A stretch of DNA of 64,000 nt from Planococcus citri (Eukaryota > Arthropoda > Insecta > Hemiptera > Pseudococcidae), in contig NC_088679.1 in the NCBI RefSeq assembly GCF_950023065.1, forward strand, positions 72,478,001-72,542,000, written 5' to 3'. A program made the translations under genes and the position numbers. A model generated the notes under the pieces. That model did not search any database and was not told the origin of the DNA. It was given only the letters and a program-made list of their open reading frames with translations. Positions 1 to 12,760 of the stretch are shown here, one piece after another (the first letter of the stretch is position 1; the number at the start of each line of letters is the position of its first letter).

Positions 1-1209
1 TGGAATTTTCGGGGTTTGGAGGGGACTAGACCCAAAATGGAGGGGGGTTGGGGGACATGAAACTATACGCACGTGATGCCCGAGTTGGTATGTACACAAT
101 GCCACTGAAAACAAATTTCAATTGTAAATAGTATTCAAGTAAACCACCTGTTATATGATTTTTAAACTTTTTTGGAGAATTACCCTTTTATGATAATATT
201 ATACTTCACACAGAGTGATCCAGTAATTACTTCATTCAGCTCCCCCCCCCACCCTCTTATGACCAAACCTACAAAAAATATGTTTTTGATCATTATTATA
301 AGCCTTCAGCGAGATTTTTATTATTGTCTCCAAAAATTTCAAACTGTTCTGAAAAGGCCAAAAATAAATTTACCGAACCCTCTACAACTTTATTTTGTGC
401 TTATTGTGAACACTGTCGACCATTTTAGATTGTTCTGATTACCTCGAAATTCCAGGAGTTCTAGTTAAAAATTAAAATTTTGAGTAATTTGTAAATAATT
501 CCAGAAAATAAATATTTTTTAAGCAACAAAATATCACAAACTTTTTTTTTAGAGAAAACAGTGTGATGTGTTTTAAATAGTTGCTCATGCAACTCGAAAA
601 ATATGTATCTACAATTTTTCAGGGGATTAAATTTATTTTTGGCCCTTTCGGAATTTCAAAGCAATTTGGAATTTCTGGAGAAAATTTAAACCTTGCCATA
701 GGCTCCATAATAAGTTGCCGAAAACAGGTATTTTTCGGGATGGTTGTCCATCAAGGGAGGAGGGGGAGGGGTGGGGGTAATGGATAATTTTTATGAAAAT
801 ATGGAATAATTACCATAAAACAGATTTTTTGAAAAAAAAAATAAATTTAGCAAAATTAAAAAGTGAATTTGAGCATTTGAAATTTTTGCGTTAGTTTTTA
901 GAGAAAATTGAAAACTTGCTGGAGACTCCAGAATCGCCAAAAGCTCATAGTTTTCGAAGAGTATGTGAGTGAGGAGCAGAGGGATTTCTCAAAAATCCAA
1001 AAATGAGAATAAGAACTCAAAATTTTGGTCAATTGTTGGAGAAAAAAATTGAAAATTAGCTGAAGCTTAAAAATTGTAAGAAATTTATTTTTACTTACAT
1101 TATTTGCAACAACAACAAAAAAAATGTAAATTTGATGAAGGATAGGCTAAAATTTCATTTATGCAATTTTGATATTTACTGGAGGCTCCCGGTTGTCTAA
1201 AACCCACTC
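1..1209. other. AT-rich non-coding, no feature recognised
   Basis: Two short words, GCTGGAGACTCCAG (about 918) and CTGGAGGCTCCCGG (about 1179), resemble the family A core and may be worn remnants. Short poly-C (242) and poly-G (760) stretches are present. No exon, RNA gene or intact element is visible. Confidence 0.5.
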
Positions 1210-1570
1210 CCATTTTATGCTCAGGGTGGATCACGTGAAATAAAACTGGTGGATTCCGACCAAATTCAGCAGAGACCTTAATAATTATGAGTTGAAAGTT
1301 GATCAGAAAAAAATGTAGCTTTGGAGGTGCCCTGTAGTAAAAATATGAGCTCTCAAAGAGGGAGCACTTTCAAAAAAATCGTGTTTTTTCTGCTCTAGCC
1401 TATACCCAATATTTTTTTTTTTTGGAAAAAGTCCATTCCCAAATGAAAATAATAGAAATTCTGTACCTATTTTGCTCATCCTACCTAGGCCATTTTTATT
1501 CGAGATTATAACCACATCGAAATTCAAATACTTACATACTATCAATGGGGACCTATAGTGAAAAATCACT
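1210..1570 (+). repeat. Family I dispersed repeat, copy 1
   Basis: CCAAATTCAGCAGAGACCTT, TGAGTTGAAAGTTGATCAGA, GGAGGTGCCC and GAGGGAGCACTTTCAAAAAA recur, inverted, at 6540-6790 and 22090-22250, and in the same order at 35330-35530. The 88-codon minus-strand frame in this stretch is not supported as a gene. Confidence 0.6.
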
Positions 1571-4106
1571 CATGGTGATCTTGTCAAGTTGGAGTGGCTG
1601 TAGTCCTTCCTCTTACCCATCAAAATTTCTTTCCACCATTTTTGTGCAGTTTTTTGAATTTTATAGGAAAGCAGTCATTAATAATTATTCGCATCAATAG
1701 AATAGATATGGATATTCTCCCCAAAAGTTCTTGGAGTGCATTCTGGGCTGAAAAAATCTTGTGAATGATTCTTTAGTACGGAATGAAAAAGCTAAATGTA
1801 TTTCTGATACCCCCTTCATATGAGATGGAATCGTAATGATGAGTTCTAAATTATTACGAATTGAAAAAAAAATCCATTTGGACTAGTTCACTTTATCTTA
1901 CCCTGCTACAGGTAGCGAGTTTCATAAACATCCCAAGGCTAAGTTTCTGATCAACTTGAACTTTTACTCAGGAATGGATTTTCAATAGAAAAAAAATAAC
2001 TTGGCAACACTGCTTAGAGATACGTATGATCATCTTTAAATAGAAGCAGATTATCGATCCTCTTGCATAATAAATTTAACTAGGTATTATCGAAAAAATA
2101 ATCGATAAAAAACCAACACATTGGAACTTTTTCTCGAATACAATGCAACAAAAATTCACGTACCTACACCTCTGGTATTGTAAGAATGTATATACGAGCG
2201 CATCCTAATCTCATCATGTGTGATAAAATACTTTCAACTTGGAGTGTATTTTTCATCCATCGAGTTTATTCAACTACCAATTATTAGGAATACCTACCTA
2301 ACTTTTATCTACTTATTCAAAAGAATAACAATGCACTAAAAAATCTTGACACAGTTCGAAACTTGTGCACAAAGCACAATGCCTATCCACGTGCAGCTAG
2401 TATAGGGTTTTGATGCCGGTTCAATTTGGTTTTCCTACAGTTAACTCTTCCCTTCTCTGCCTCTGTCTCTCTGTCGTGTTGTACAAACCATCGAAAGAGA
2501 AAATTAAATAAAAAATATTGAAACCACACGAAATGCGAACGGAAAAATATTAACAATTTTACGATCCATATGGTGTACTCGTAGTCGTAGTTCGCACAAC
2601 AACGCACATATTGGCAAAATTTGAGGGTTTTTTTACGCCACATGTTTCTCTAGCTGGGTTGTGTTCGCAAGAGTAATAAAATTATATCCGATTAATATTT
2701 TTTCAAAACCGTCGTCTCGTAATAAATTGTGCGATTCGATATCAATCGAAAAATTCGTCGTTTACGGTATGTTTCATCGGTTTAGTTTAAAAATTGTCGT
2801 CGAGCAAGTACGAGTATTTATATATGTAACATAACTTACATTACAAACGTTAAATTTATGTAACAATTTCCTCAGTCGTTTGTTTAGTAGTGGAAATGGT
2901 CTCACATAGAGATACATTTCCTCGTACCAGAGTATTATGTGTACAATTTGCGTGCGCCAGTATTTTTCTGCCAGTTTATGCGAAGCTGGGGAGCGCGTAT
3001 TACGAGACAGCCGAAAGTATATAGAATTTCCTTTCAATTTTTTATCAACGTAGAACAACGTACCGCATGGTAAGGGTAATTGATGCGGCTACACGCTCGC
3101 AACGGGGTTTCCGAACGTTTCGGGGCGCCACATAAGCGCCACTAAAAAATACCATTAATTTTTACATCATCTTAGATTGCCTTTTTGCCTTCGCTAAATG
3201 TAATATTTTTTCCAAGGTTTTTCAATTCAAAATACGCCAGCTATAGTGCTACATGAGTATAATTTTGTAAAAATAGTCCCAGTTATTGAAACGATTAGTA
3301 CGATGACGGATCTGTATCGTACCGTATACTAATAGAGCTACGAAATATGAAAGAATATTAAGACAATTCGTCTACGTATATTTGGAGAATTTGCTTCGGC
3401 AAATTCGTCAGTCCAGGAAGTTGAAATGGCACCGTTTGTCGAGTTTGAATGGTGCTAATCCTTTTAGAGAAATTAGGTTTTTGTAAAAAAAAAAAAATCC
3501 ATTGTTGGGAGCTGATGAGATCTCAGTATACTTACAGGGGCGCGTTCCGGGGTTTTGCTGCGTCCCCCCACCAAGCTTCAGATCATTGAAATTCATATTT
3601 ATATGCTTACAGCACGTAGGTATGTGTATCTTCCATGACTGGAAATATATCACACAACATCTCACGAACACATCTCGAGGCATAATAGAGAAAAAAAATG
3701 AAGAGATACGCAACCACGAGTTGAAAAAGGCACTCTTTTCGTGAAAAAATCAAGCAAAAAACCGAAAAATTAGTGTTTTGCAACAACTTGAATTCGATGA
3801 AAATCGATTATCACGATGACATAGGTAATGAAAAATTTTCGCATTCTAAATACTCGTACTTATTAATATTGAAATTTTCTTCCTTTTGCCTCAGATTTGG
3901 TCTCGGCTCATTTCTCTCCCCTCCTCTATTTTTTAAAGGCCATTTTTACAACAAAAAATAAATTTTTTTCAAAATCTAAATGCTCCACAAACTGTACAAA
4001 CATAGATCGAGATGAGATGAGATTATGATTTATTACTTAGATCAGTCCAATTTAGACTATACCTACACAAAATACATTGGTACCTACTTTACATTAGGTC
4101 TTGTGG
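1571..4106. other. Mostly unique sequence, no gene recognised
   Basis: From about 2160 to 3400 the sequence is less A/T-run-rich and more CG-containing than its surroundings, as often seen for UTR, exon-flank or regulatory DNA. Minus-strand frames of 86-101 codons here have no recognisable domain or splice-bounded structure. A GC-richer stretch, CAGGGGCGCGTTCCGGGGTT, lies at 3536. Confidence 0.35.
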
Positions 4107-6175
4107 TAGATCAGGCAAAAATTCATCACCTGTCCAAATTTCAAGTGCTAAAGTGTGTTTTTCGATTTTTGGTGAATTTTTGAAAATCAAATTTAGACCA
4201 AAAATGAGGGAAAAAATCAAAATTTTACCAAATTGATCAAGAAAGCTGAAATTTGGGATATAGCCTATTTTCGACATGCCAAATCGATTGGAAACTGTTT
4301 CAACCCATTTTGAGCAGTTCTGGAGCCTCCAGCAGATTTTTGAAACTCAAAATTCCCACAAAATTTTATCAAAGGGAGACGGAAAGCCGAAATTTACTCT
4401 GCAAACTAATTTCAATACGCTACGAGGTCAACTGCTGATACATTTCAAGTTGTTTTGGAGCCTCCAGCATTTTTTTGAAAATTACTGGAGCCTCCAGTAG
4501 ATTTTTTGAAACTTAAAATTTCTAATGGAGTTGGGAAACCGAAATTTAATCTGCAAACTAATTTCAATACGCTACGAAGCCAACAGCAGGTGGATTTCAA
4601 GTCGTTTTGGAGCCACCAGCAATTTTTTGAAAATTGCTAGAGGCTCCAGTAGATTTTTGAAACTGGAAATCTCCCAAAATTTTATCAAATGGAGATGGGA
4701 GAGCCAAAATTCATTCTGCAAACTAATTTCAATACGCTACGAGGTCAACTGACGATGGATTTCAAGTCGTTTTGAAGCCTCCAGCAACTTTTTTGAAAAT
4801 TACTGGAGCCTCCAGTAGATTTTTGAAAGTTGAAATTTCTAATTGAGTTGGGAAACCGAAATTTAATCTGCAAACTAATTTCAATACGCTACGAAGCCAA
4901 CAGCAGGTGGATTTCAAGTCGTTTTGGAGCCACCAGCGATTTTTTGAAAATTACTAGAGCCTCCAGTAGATTTTTGAAACTGGAAATCTCCCAAAATGTC
5001 ATCAAATGGAGATGAAGAGCCGAAATTCATTCTGCAAACTAATTTCAATATGGTACGAAGTCGACTGCTGGTGGATTTCAAGTCGTTTTGGAGCCTCCTG
5101 CAACTTTTTTGAAAATTACTGAAGCCTCCAGTAGATTTTTGAAAGTTGAAATTTCTAATTGAGTTGGGAAACCGAAATTTAATCTGCAAACTAATTTCAA
5201 TACGCTACGAAGCCAACAGCAGGTGGATTTCAAGTCGTTTTGGAGCCACCAGCGATTTTTTGAAAATTGCTAGAGCTTCCAGTAGATTTTTGAAACTGGA
5301 AATCTCCCAAAATTTCATCAAATGGAGATGGGAGAGCCAAAATTCATTCTGCAAACTAATTTCAATACGCTACGAGGTCAACTGACGATGGATTTCAAGT
5401 CGTTTTGGAGCCTCCAGCAACTTTTTTGAAAATTACTGGAGCCTCCAGTAGATTTTTGAAACTTGAAATTTCTAATGGAGTTGGGAAACCGAAATTTAAT
5501 CTGCAAACTGATTTCAATACGCTACGAAGCCAACAGCAGGTGGATTTCAAGTCGTTTTGGAGCCACCAGCAATTTTTTGGAAATTACTAGAGCCTCCAGT
5601 AGATTTTTGAATTTGGTAATCTCGCAAAATTTCATCAAATGGAGATGGAGAGCCGAAATTCATTCTGCAAACTAATTTCAATACGCTACGAAGTCGACTG
5701 CTTGTGGATTTCAAGTCGTTTTGGAGCCTCCAGCGAATTTTTGAAAGGGTGTACGGCGTTTTTTTGGAGAATTGAAATTTAAAAAGTAACTAGAAGCTTC
5801 AAAATTATTTGAAACCACCATGTAGTCGGCTTCACGTCGTATTGAAATTATTTTGCGAAGTAAATTTCGGCTTTCCATCTCCGTTTGATGAAATTTTGTG
5901 GGAATTTCGAGTTTCAAAAATCTGCTGGAGGCTCCAGAACTGCTCAAAACGGGTTGAAACAGTTTCCAATCGATTTGGCATGTTGAAAATAGGATATATC
6001 CCAAATTTCAGCTTTCTTGATCAATTTGGTAAAATTTTGATTTTTCCCCTCATTTTTGGCCTAAATTTGATTTTCAAAAATTCACCAAAAATCGAAAAAG
6101 ACACTTTAGCACTTGAAATTTGGACAGGTGATGAAATTTTGCCTGATCTTTCGATCTACGTTTGTACGGTTTAAA
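4107..6175. repeat. Family A copy 1: inverted ends with an internal tandem array
   Basis: The ends are inverses of about 240 bp (4107-4345 and 5930-6165), sharing ATTCATCACCTG, TTCGATTTTTGGTGAATTTT and CAAATCGATTGGAAACTGTT. Between them a tandem array runs 4345-5745. The basic unit of about 155 bp carries GGAGCCTCCAGTAGATTTTT, CTGCAAACTAATTTCAATAC and a GTGGATTTCAAGTCGTTTTGG word, and alternates as a pair of about 305-317 bp. Short frames of 60-80 codons recur at the same spacing (4525, 4830, 5146, 5463) only because the unit recurs; they are not genes. The left end is truncated relative to the right. Confidence 0.85.
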
Positions 6176-6375
6176 AAATTTCGTTTAAGTTCTATGTTGG
6201 AACACAGAATCTGCGATTTCGGCTGACCTGTCAATCAAAATGGCCGCCATTTTGTAATTAGGGCCACTTTTTTTGAGGACAAGGGCTAGAAATGTTCCTC
6301 AGGACCCCCCCCCCCCCGTTTAAGAAAAAAGTTGCCCCGGAGGATCGGCAGTGGGTGCAGGTGATCCTTATGCCC
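6176..6375. repeat. Right tail of family A copy 1
   Basis: This stretch (AATCAAAATGGCCGCCATTT, GACAAGGGCTAGAAATGTTC, a poly-C run, and CAGGTGATCCTTATGC at the end) recurs in the same order right of copy 2 (27625-27765) and, inverted, left of copy 3 (39424-39600). It therefore belongs to the repeat rather than to unique flank. It marks the true outer boundary of the family on one side. Confidence 0.7.
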
Positions 6376-6536
6376 CCCTCCATATAACCAACCAATCTGT
6401 ATGAAATTTTTGGGGTAGGTTATTTTGCACAATATATCAAAAGCGAGCCCCAAAAATAAGCGATTTGCAAATTTTCAACTAAGTAATACCACTCATGTAG
6501 AATTGTAGGGGTAGAACCCTAAAAGTTGTCTTGGAT

Positions 6537-6790
6537 TTATGACTGCTTATAGCGCAGATCGACGCAGTATCTCAAATTACTTACTTTCATCTCAGATTGG
6601 ACCATTTTTCCCAAAACATAATGTGTAACGACAGGAACAAAAAAACATGATTTTTTCAAATATGGCCCCTCTTTGAGAGTACAAATCTCCCCTTCAGGGG
6701 CACATCCGGATCTAAAATTTTTATCGGTGACTTTTAACTCAAAATGAAGGTCTCTGCTGAATTTGGTCAAAATCCGCCTACATTTTTATC
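6537..6790 (-). repeat. Family I dispersed repeat, copy 2
   Basis: This is the inverse of copy 1. GAAGGTCTCTGCTGAATTTG at 6745 pairs with the CAGCAGAGACC word of copy 1, and GGGGCACATCCGGATC and CCCTCTTTGAGAGTACAAAT follow in the expected order. It is non-coding. Confidence 0.6.
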
Positions 6791-8042
6791 CGCATACTCG
6801 TACATTTCTTTTTAAAAAGAGTATAAGGTTAGGTAATATGCCTAATTCGCTAAAAATAGCCAATTTTTAATTCTCAAAAATTTTCCAAAAATCAATTTGG
6901 GCAGCTTATATTTTTGCTGTGGGCGTTTCTGTCCCATTTTAATCGGAGGTAAACATTTCGAGAAGTTCCTTCTCAAGTGAAAAATTCCCACATAATATAA
7001 TTTTCGATACTTTCTCTATTTAAAACATCAATTGCATTCTGCTCGCTGACTCATTTGACCTTCAAAGGAGAAAATGTACGCATTACTTTTACATATCGTG
7101 ATGACGGTTTCAACATCACAATAATTCACAACAATGAACAACGTGGCCATCTCAGGACAAATATTTTTATAAAATTAATTAAGTAGATAAAAAAAGATGC
7201 ACTGAAATATACAATGGAATGAACTTTAAAACATTTCGACATCGTATAAACACAATGTTTTTGATATTACCGCTTTTTCCTTTTTACCATCATACATAGT
7301 TAGGTACTCAAAAACAATTGCGATAAATACATGACCTTACCAAGAATGGCGGTATTAACATAGGGGTAGGTACAATATCATATTAAGTAAGCAATCCTAT
7401 AACGTGCAACACTTCGTAAACAAAATTATTGTACAGAACAGAGTTGTAAATAAATATTTAAAAAATGATTAAAAATAGTTAGTCTATTGCTTAGTAACGT
7501 TTCTGTAAAATAATGATTAAGGATTGAATGGAAATATTTACAGACAGTGTGTATTAGCCAATTCTAACGTGAGAAAAGTAGCTTGGAGGCTAAATTATAA
7601 CGAATGGTTGGGAGAAAATCTCATCCTTTTATGATCTCGTCTTCCACGAGTATAATATTTAAGGAGTCTAAAAAAAGGATAGGATTTTTGTACACTTCTT
7701 ACCTATCTACTTTGGATATTTATTGCTATTGTATTTTAAAAAAATTATGGAGGAAACAGTTTTCCTTACTTTTTCTAACCACCTACACGTGCACAATTTT
7801 CGATCAAGTCGAAAAGATAGCAGGTCCCTCGTTGGATGGAAATCTTGAAATAATAATTTGGCTCAAATCTCGAATTGGTGAATTTTATTACTTTTTGGAC
7901 CAGTTATGAACAAAAAAGTCAATGAATTTAAGGATCTGATCAAATTTGAAAACGAGGTGCAGGGTTTTCGATTGTAACATTATTTTGGTCATTGAATGGA
8001 AATTGACTCAATGAGCAAAAGTTCACGAAGGAATCTCGAGAA
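6791..8042. other. AT-rich non-coding
   Basis: No repeat family beyond single TAGGTA-type words is visible. The 101-codon frame at 7604-7909 has no recognisable family, is Ile/Lys/Phe-rich like random AT-rich translation, and has no clear splice context, so I do not call it. Confidence 0.4.
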
Positions 8043-8150
8043 GTAAAAAAACATGGTTTTCTCTCATCACAGGCCCTTCTTTGCCGAACTCTCCAGAAAG
8101 CGTGGGCCCAGAACAAACTGCCCCCCTCTCGATGGCCTTTGAGTATAGGT
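8043..8150 (-). repeat. Family M short repeat, copy 1
   Basis: TTCTCTCATCACAGGCCCTT, CTCTCCAGAAAGCGTGGGCC and CCCCTCTCGATGGCC are the inverse of 54768-54870 (GGCCATCGAGAGGG-like, GCGCTTTCTGGAAAGG, GACCTGTGATGAGAGAAAAA). It is about 105 bp, diverged and non-coding. Confidence 0.6.
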
Positions 8151-8297
8151 AAATCATTATAGGCACCAACAATTGAATTAATTCGACGATATAAACAGGA
8201 AGAAACCAGCGTAAAATTTTTTATGTAGTTGAAAATTCAACGACGTTAAAACGAGCGTAAGAAATAAAAAATTTTAGGGTTTTTGCTGCTAGCAGCA

Positions 8298-8342
8298 TAA
8301 ACCCTATTGCAATTGATATTAATTTTTCAACTTTTAGCCAAT
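8298..8342 (+). repeat. 45-bp word shared with 16236-16280
   Basis: CTATTGCAATTGATATTAAT followed by TTTTCAACTTTTAGCCA is found almost unchanged at 16236-16280, exactly where the family D palindrome ends. Just upstream at 8278-8307 is a hairpin, AGGGTTTTTGCTGCTAGC with AGCATAAACCCT. The copies suggest that family D inserted at, or carries, the edge of this element. Confidence 0.5.
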
Positions 8343-8621
8343 CAGTGAACATAAAGCACTATAAAGGGAAGTACTCGCATACGCCATCTTGGATCCAGTT
8401 TACCTTAACGGACGTTATCAGCCATAAGAATACATACAATTTTTCGCGGAAAAACTGCAAATTTTTCGATTGTTCGCGAGTTTTGGCGAACTTTTAATTA
8501 GTCTTAAATTAAAGCCAATGAAATTCCCTATCGATTGATACTAATTTTTCATCATTTAGAGGAAAATTAACGATTTAATGAATACTTTTCTTAACCGCAT
8601 TTTTCATACCATATATGCCAA

Positions 8622-8940
8622 CTTCGAACTAAAAATTGTCGAAATTTTCAGTAAAACTTGAATATATCAAAATGTTCGGTATTTCTTCCTCTTTAAAATG
8701 ATTTTTTACCCAAAGCTGTAGAAGCAACCGTTCAAAAGTATTCGAAGTTTGAAGTTGCGAAAACAAGGCAAAACCCAGCTACGGACAGTACGTATTGAAC
8801 TTTGAACTAAAATTACTCGAAATTTTCAGTGGACACCTAGGTATTTTAATATAATCAAAATGTTCGGTATTTCTTCCTCTTTAAAATGTTTTTTTACCGA
8901 AAGCTCTACCTTCAACCGTTCAAAAGTAATTGAAGATAAT
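8622..8940 (+). repeat. Direct duplication, two units about 180 bp apart
   Basis: TCGAAATTTTCAGT, TCAAAATGTTCGGTATTTCT, CCTCTTTAAAATG and CAACCGTTCAAAAGTA occur in the same order at 8637-8740 and 8817-8925. The second unit has a small insertion. It is non-coding. Confidence 0.75.
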
Positions 8941-9236
8941 GTCACCAAAATGTTCAAATTGTGTTATCACTGTTATCAATTCAAACAATGTGTTGATGAA
9001 TAATCTATTTCCGCAACTTTGATCTTCAATTACTGGATTTTGCCAAGTTATATTTTTGTTGGTTCACATATTGGTAATTGGTACTTTAATTTGGATTGGA
9101 AATTAAATTATTTTACATGAATTAGATACATAGAGATCTACATACATACATAACATGACGAATTGGTGAGCATTTGAATGACTAATATAATGAATCACGT
9201 CATTTATGCAGCCGAAACCTTTTACCAAATCAAATA

Positions 9237-12052
9237 TAGTCCAGTCATTTTAGCAAAATTTTTAGTCGAACCTCGAGAAAATTAGGGGCAAGCTGAATTT
9301 TACATTAATTTGTTCAGATTGGTCTCTAAAACAACCCATCAAAAGTTGCACCCCGCAACTTGACCGCTACCCCCGCAAGAGGTCATTAACCTTTGCCGAA
9401 ACATGTTTTTCGGCTTTATCGCCGAAATGAAGGGTCCCAGAGGGAAAATGTTCCAATAAATATTATTCTACGTTAAATTTCCTATTACCATGACCAGTTC
9501 AGTTTTTCCCAAAATGGCGATTTCACCCTTACTAAGGAGTGGGTAAAGTTGTCAATTTTTTGAAAATTGTTTCAAAAAATGAAAATCGACAATTTAGAAC
9601 GTGAACTCGGTTCCGGGTACACTCGAAAATATTTTGACCAAAGTTGCACACCGAAACTTGTATGCTACCCCCGCAAGAGGTCATTAACCTTTGTCAATCT
9701 ACGTTTTTTGGCAATTTAACCGAAATGAAGGGTCGGAGGGGAAAAAGTGATTGAACTAAAATTGTTCTACGTTAAATTTCCTATAAGCATAACCAGTTCA
9801 GCTTTTCCCAAAGTGGCGATTTCACGCTTACTGAGGGGGGAGAGGGGTAAAGTTGTCAATTTTATGAAAATTGTTTTAAAAAATGAAAATTGACAATTTG
9901 AAACGTGAACTCGATTCAAGGTAGGTACATTCGAAAATATGTTGACCAAAGTTGCACACCGCAACTTGTCCGTCACCCCCCCCCCACCGCAAGAAGTCAT
10001 TAATCTTTGTTAATCTACGTTTTTCGGCTATACCGCCGAAATTAAGGGTCGGAGGGATAAACGTTTTCTTTTCTATTTTGAAAACTAAAAATGTCAAAAA
10101 TTTCCTAGGACACTCAAAATGCCTCCCAATTGATTTTTTTTTCGAAAATAGGCTGTAAGCCAAAAATCGTAGCTTTTTATGTTGATTCGTTCGCAAACTG
10201 CTGTTCATTCACCTATTTTTTCAAAAAACCTCATCGGAGAAAAGTTTGAATTTGAACCAAACGAATTTGAAAATATGTTTTCAAATTAGGTACTACCTAC
10301 CTAATCGAAAGATACACCAAGATAATGAACCTTTTATTCTTTGATACAAATTATTCCAAAACAAAAAATTTTAAAAATTCGATGGAGTCTCTCGAATCCT
10401 TTGAAACCACAACCTATCAATTCAAGAGGTCAAGAATGGTGTTTAGAAAAACAAAATTGAAGTGAGTTTATTTGATTCCCCTCGATAAATCTTTATTACA
10501 AATTATAATCATAAGCTTACATTGGTCACCTGGGCAGCCATACCAGTGGAATCTTTACAACCCTGGAAGAGCACAAAGGGTCTCTAATATTCGGTCAAAA
10601 TTTGAAAGTGAAATGACATGTTGTCTGTGACCATCTCAGTGAGACTGAATTCAAATATTGGTTTATTTTTTCATTTTGACTAATCAGCTGGACTTGAACC
10701 CACCTCCCTCCTTCGCCCACTGATACCTAGTACCCTTATTTTTCAACACATTTTTCTGCTATTTAATCAAGTTTCAACTTTTAACCATTTAAAACATGAT
10801 TTTCTGGTGTTTTTAATTTTTAGAGATGTTTTTGGGATTTTAAAATTTTTTTCAGGCACAACTTACTAAAAAATTACCTACCTAAATCAATTTCTTGATT
10901 TTTTCAATGTTTTATACGTACCTATTCAACGTACTTTTTAAAAAAATTTCTAATGCTAGGTGTCGTTTTATTCTTTTTTTAAAAGCATATTACCTATACA
11001 CCAAAAGCAAATAGGTACCTACCTAATGAGAAAGTTATGGCATAGAATGTTAAGTATCATCTTTTCAGGTTGAAAAATTATAATTTCATCAAATTTTTGT
11101 TTTTTAGAATACTTTTTACAATTTTTTTCTAATTTTTAAAATGTTCATGTGACACTTATCTAGGTATTTATCAAAAAAGCAAAATCAGTTTTTTAATTAC
11201 TTTTTTCAATTTGAAACACTTCCACTGTAAGGCCCTCCGACCCTTCATTTCGGCGGTATAGCCGAAAAACGTAGATTAACAAAGATTAATGACTTCTTGC
11301 GGTGGGGGGGGGGGGGTGACGGACAAGTTGCGGTGTGCAACTTTGGTCAACATATTTTCGAATGCACCTTGAATCGATTTCACGTTTCAAATTGTCAAAT
11401 TTTCATTTTTTAAAACAATTTTCATAAAATTGACAACTTTACCCCTCTCCCCCCTCAGTAAGCGTGAAATCGCCACTTTGGGAAAAGCTGAACTGGTCAT
11501 GCTTATAGGAAATTTAACGTAGAACAATTTTAGTTCAATCACTTTTTCCCCTCCGACCCTTCATTTCGGTTAAATTGCCAAGAAACGTAGATTGACAAAG
11601 GTTAATGACCTCTTGCGGGGGTAGCATACAAGTTTCGGTGTGCAACTTTGGTCAAAATATTTTCGAGTGTACCCGGAACCGAGTTCACGTTCTAAATTGT
11701 CGATTTTCATTTTTTGAAACAATTTTCAAAAAATTGACAACTTTACCCACTCCTTAGTAAGGGTGAAATCGCCATTTTGGGAAAAACTGAACTGGTCATG
11801 GTAATAGGAAATTTAACGTAGAATAATATTTATTGGAACATTTTCCCTCTGGGACCCTTCATTTCGGCGATAAAGCCGAAAAACATGTTTCGGCAAAGGT
11901 TAATGACCTCTTGCGGGGGTAGCGGTCAAGTTGCGGGGTGCAACTTTTGATGGGTTGTTTTAGAGACCAATCTGAACAAATTAATGTAAAATTCAGCTTG
12001 CCCCTAATTTTCTCGAGGTTCGACTAAAAATTTTGCTAAAATGACTGGACTA
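9237..12052. mobile_element. Family B long-inverted-repeat element with AATA target duplication
   Basis: Left arm 9237-10050 and right arm 11229-12052 are highly similar inverses. They begin TAGTCCAGTCATTTTAGC and end with its inverse. AATA flanks both sides (9233-9236 and 12053-12056). Each arm holds two degenerate direct copies of a 330-bp unit carrying GCAAGAGGTCATTAACCTTT and GAAATGAAGGGTC. The loop, 10051-11228, is ordinary AT-rich DNA with no readable frame; frames at 9767-10208 are translations of arm sequence. The 4-bp duplication and the length of the arms resemble a fold-back transposon. The superfamily is not clear. Confidence 0.82.
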
Positions 12053-12405
12053 AATAATAGAATGAGATAAGGATCCATCGAATGCCTACTAGAAATTACT
12101 CATCACCTGTCCTATTCTTCGCTCCTTTGAATCATCGCCGAATAAAATTATAATCACGTAGGTATCTAACACATGACTCATTTGCAATCCCTTTATATTG
12201 TATGCCTAAAAGATGAATAATATTGATAACCCATCTAACACCTTCGATTGCCAAAATTTTTGAAACGTGACATCGTTGAATTTTTATAACCCTTTGTATT
12301 TTGAAATTTCAGATAAGAAAACACGGCGCGGCGAAATAGCAATACAAAAAGCATTCGTCGCCGCGGTACAATTTTATAATCCTTATATATTAAAAGATGT
12401 TTGAA

Positions 12406-12760
12406 GGGAAACCTTGATAGAGTCCGCCAGCCTTTTCTACTGAACCGATTTCAACAATTTTTTTTTTAAAACGTTCGTTTTGACGTGTAGATATGTCATC
12501 AAGAAAAAAAAATCGAAAATTTTGAAATTAAGGGCCGAAAAAATTGAAAAAACATGTTTTCTATTGTGTTTAAACAATAGAATTTCGAGTAGAAACCTTG
12601 ATAGAGTTCGCCAGCCTTTTCTATCAAACCGATTTCGACAATTTTTTTTTTCAAACGTTCCTTTTGACGTGTAGATATGTCATCAAGAAAAAAAATCGGA
12701 ATTTTTCAAATTAAAGGCCGAAAAAATTGAAAAAACACTTTCTCTATTGTGTATAAATGC
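12406..12760 (+). repeat. Tandem duplication of a roughly 190-bp unit
   Basis: AAACCTTGATAGAGT(C/T)CGCCAGCC, CTACTGAACCGATTTC / CTATCAAACCGATTTC, GACGTGTAGATATGTCATCA and GGCCGAAAAAATTGAAAAAA occur at 12409-12570 and again at 12591-12735. Both units keep the long T run. It is non-coding. The Lys/Phe-rich frame at 12480 is an artefact of A and T runs. Confidence 0.8.

Noticed and set aside
4525..5675. Series of similar 60-80 codon frames (GNRNLICKLISIRYEANSRW-type peptides)
   Set aside because: They recur at the period of the family A tandem array and appear in both strands' translations. They reflect repeat units, not a repeat protein gene.
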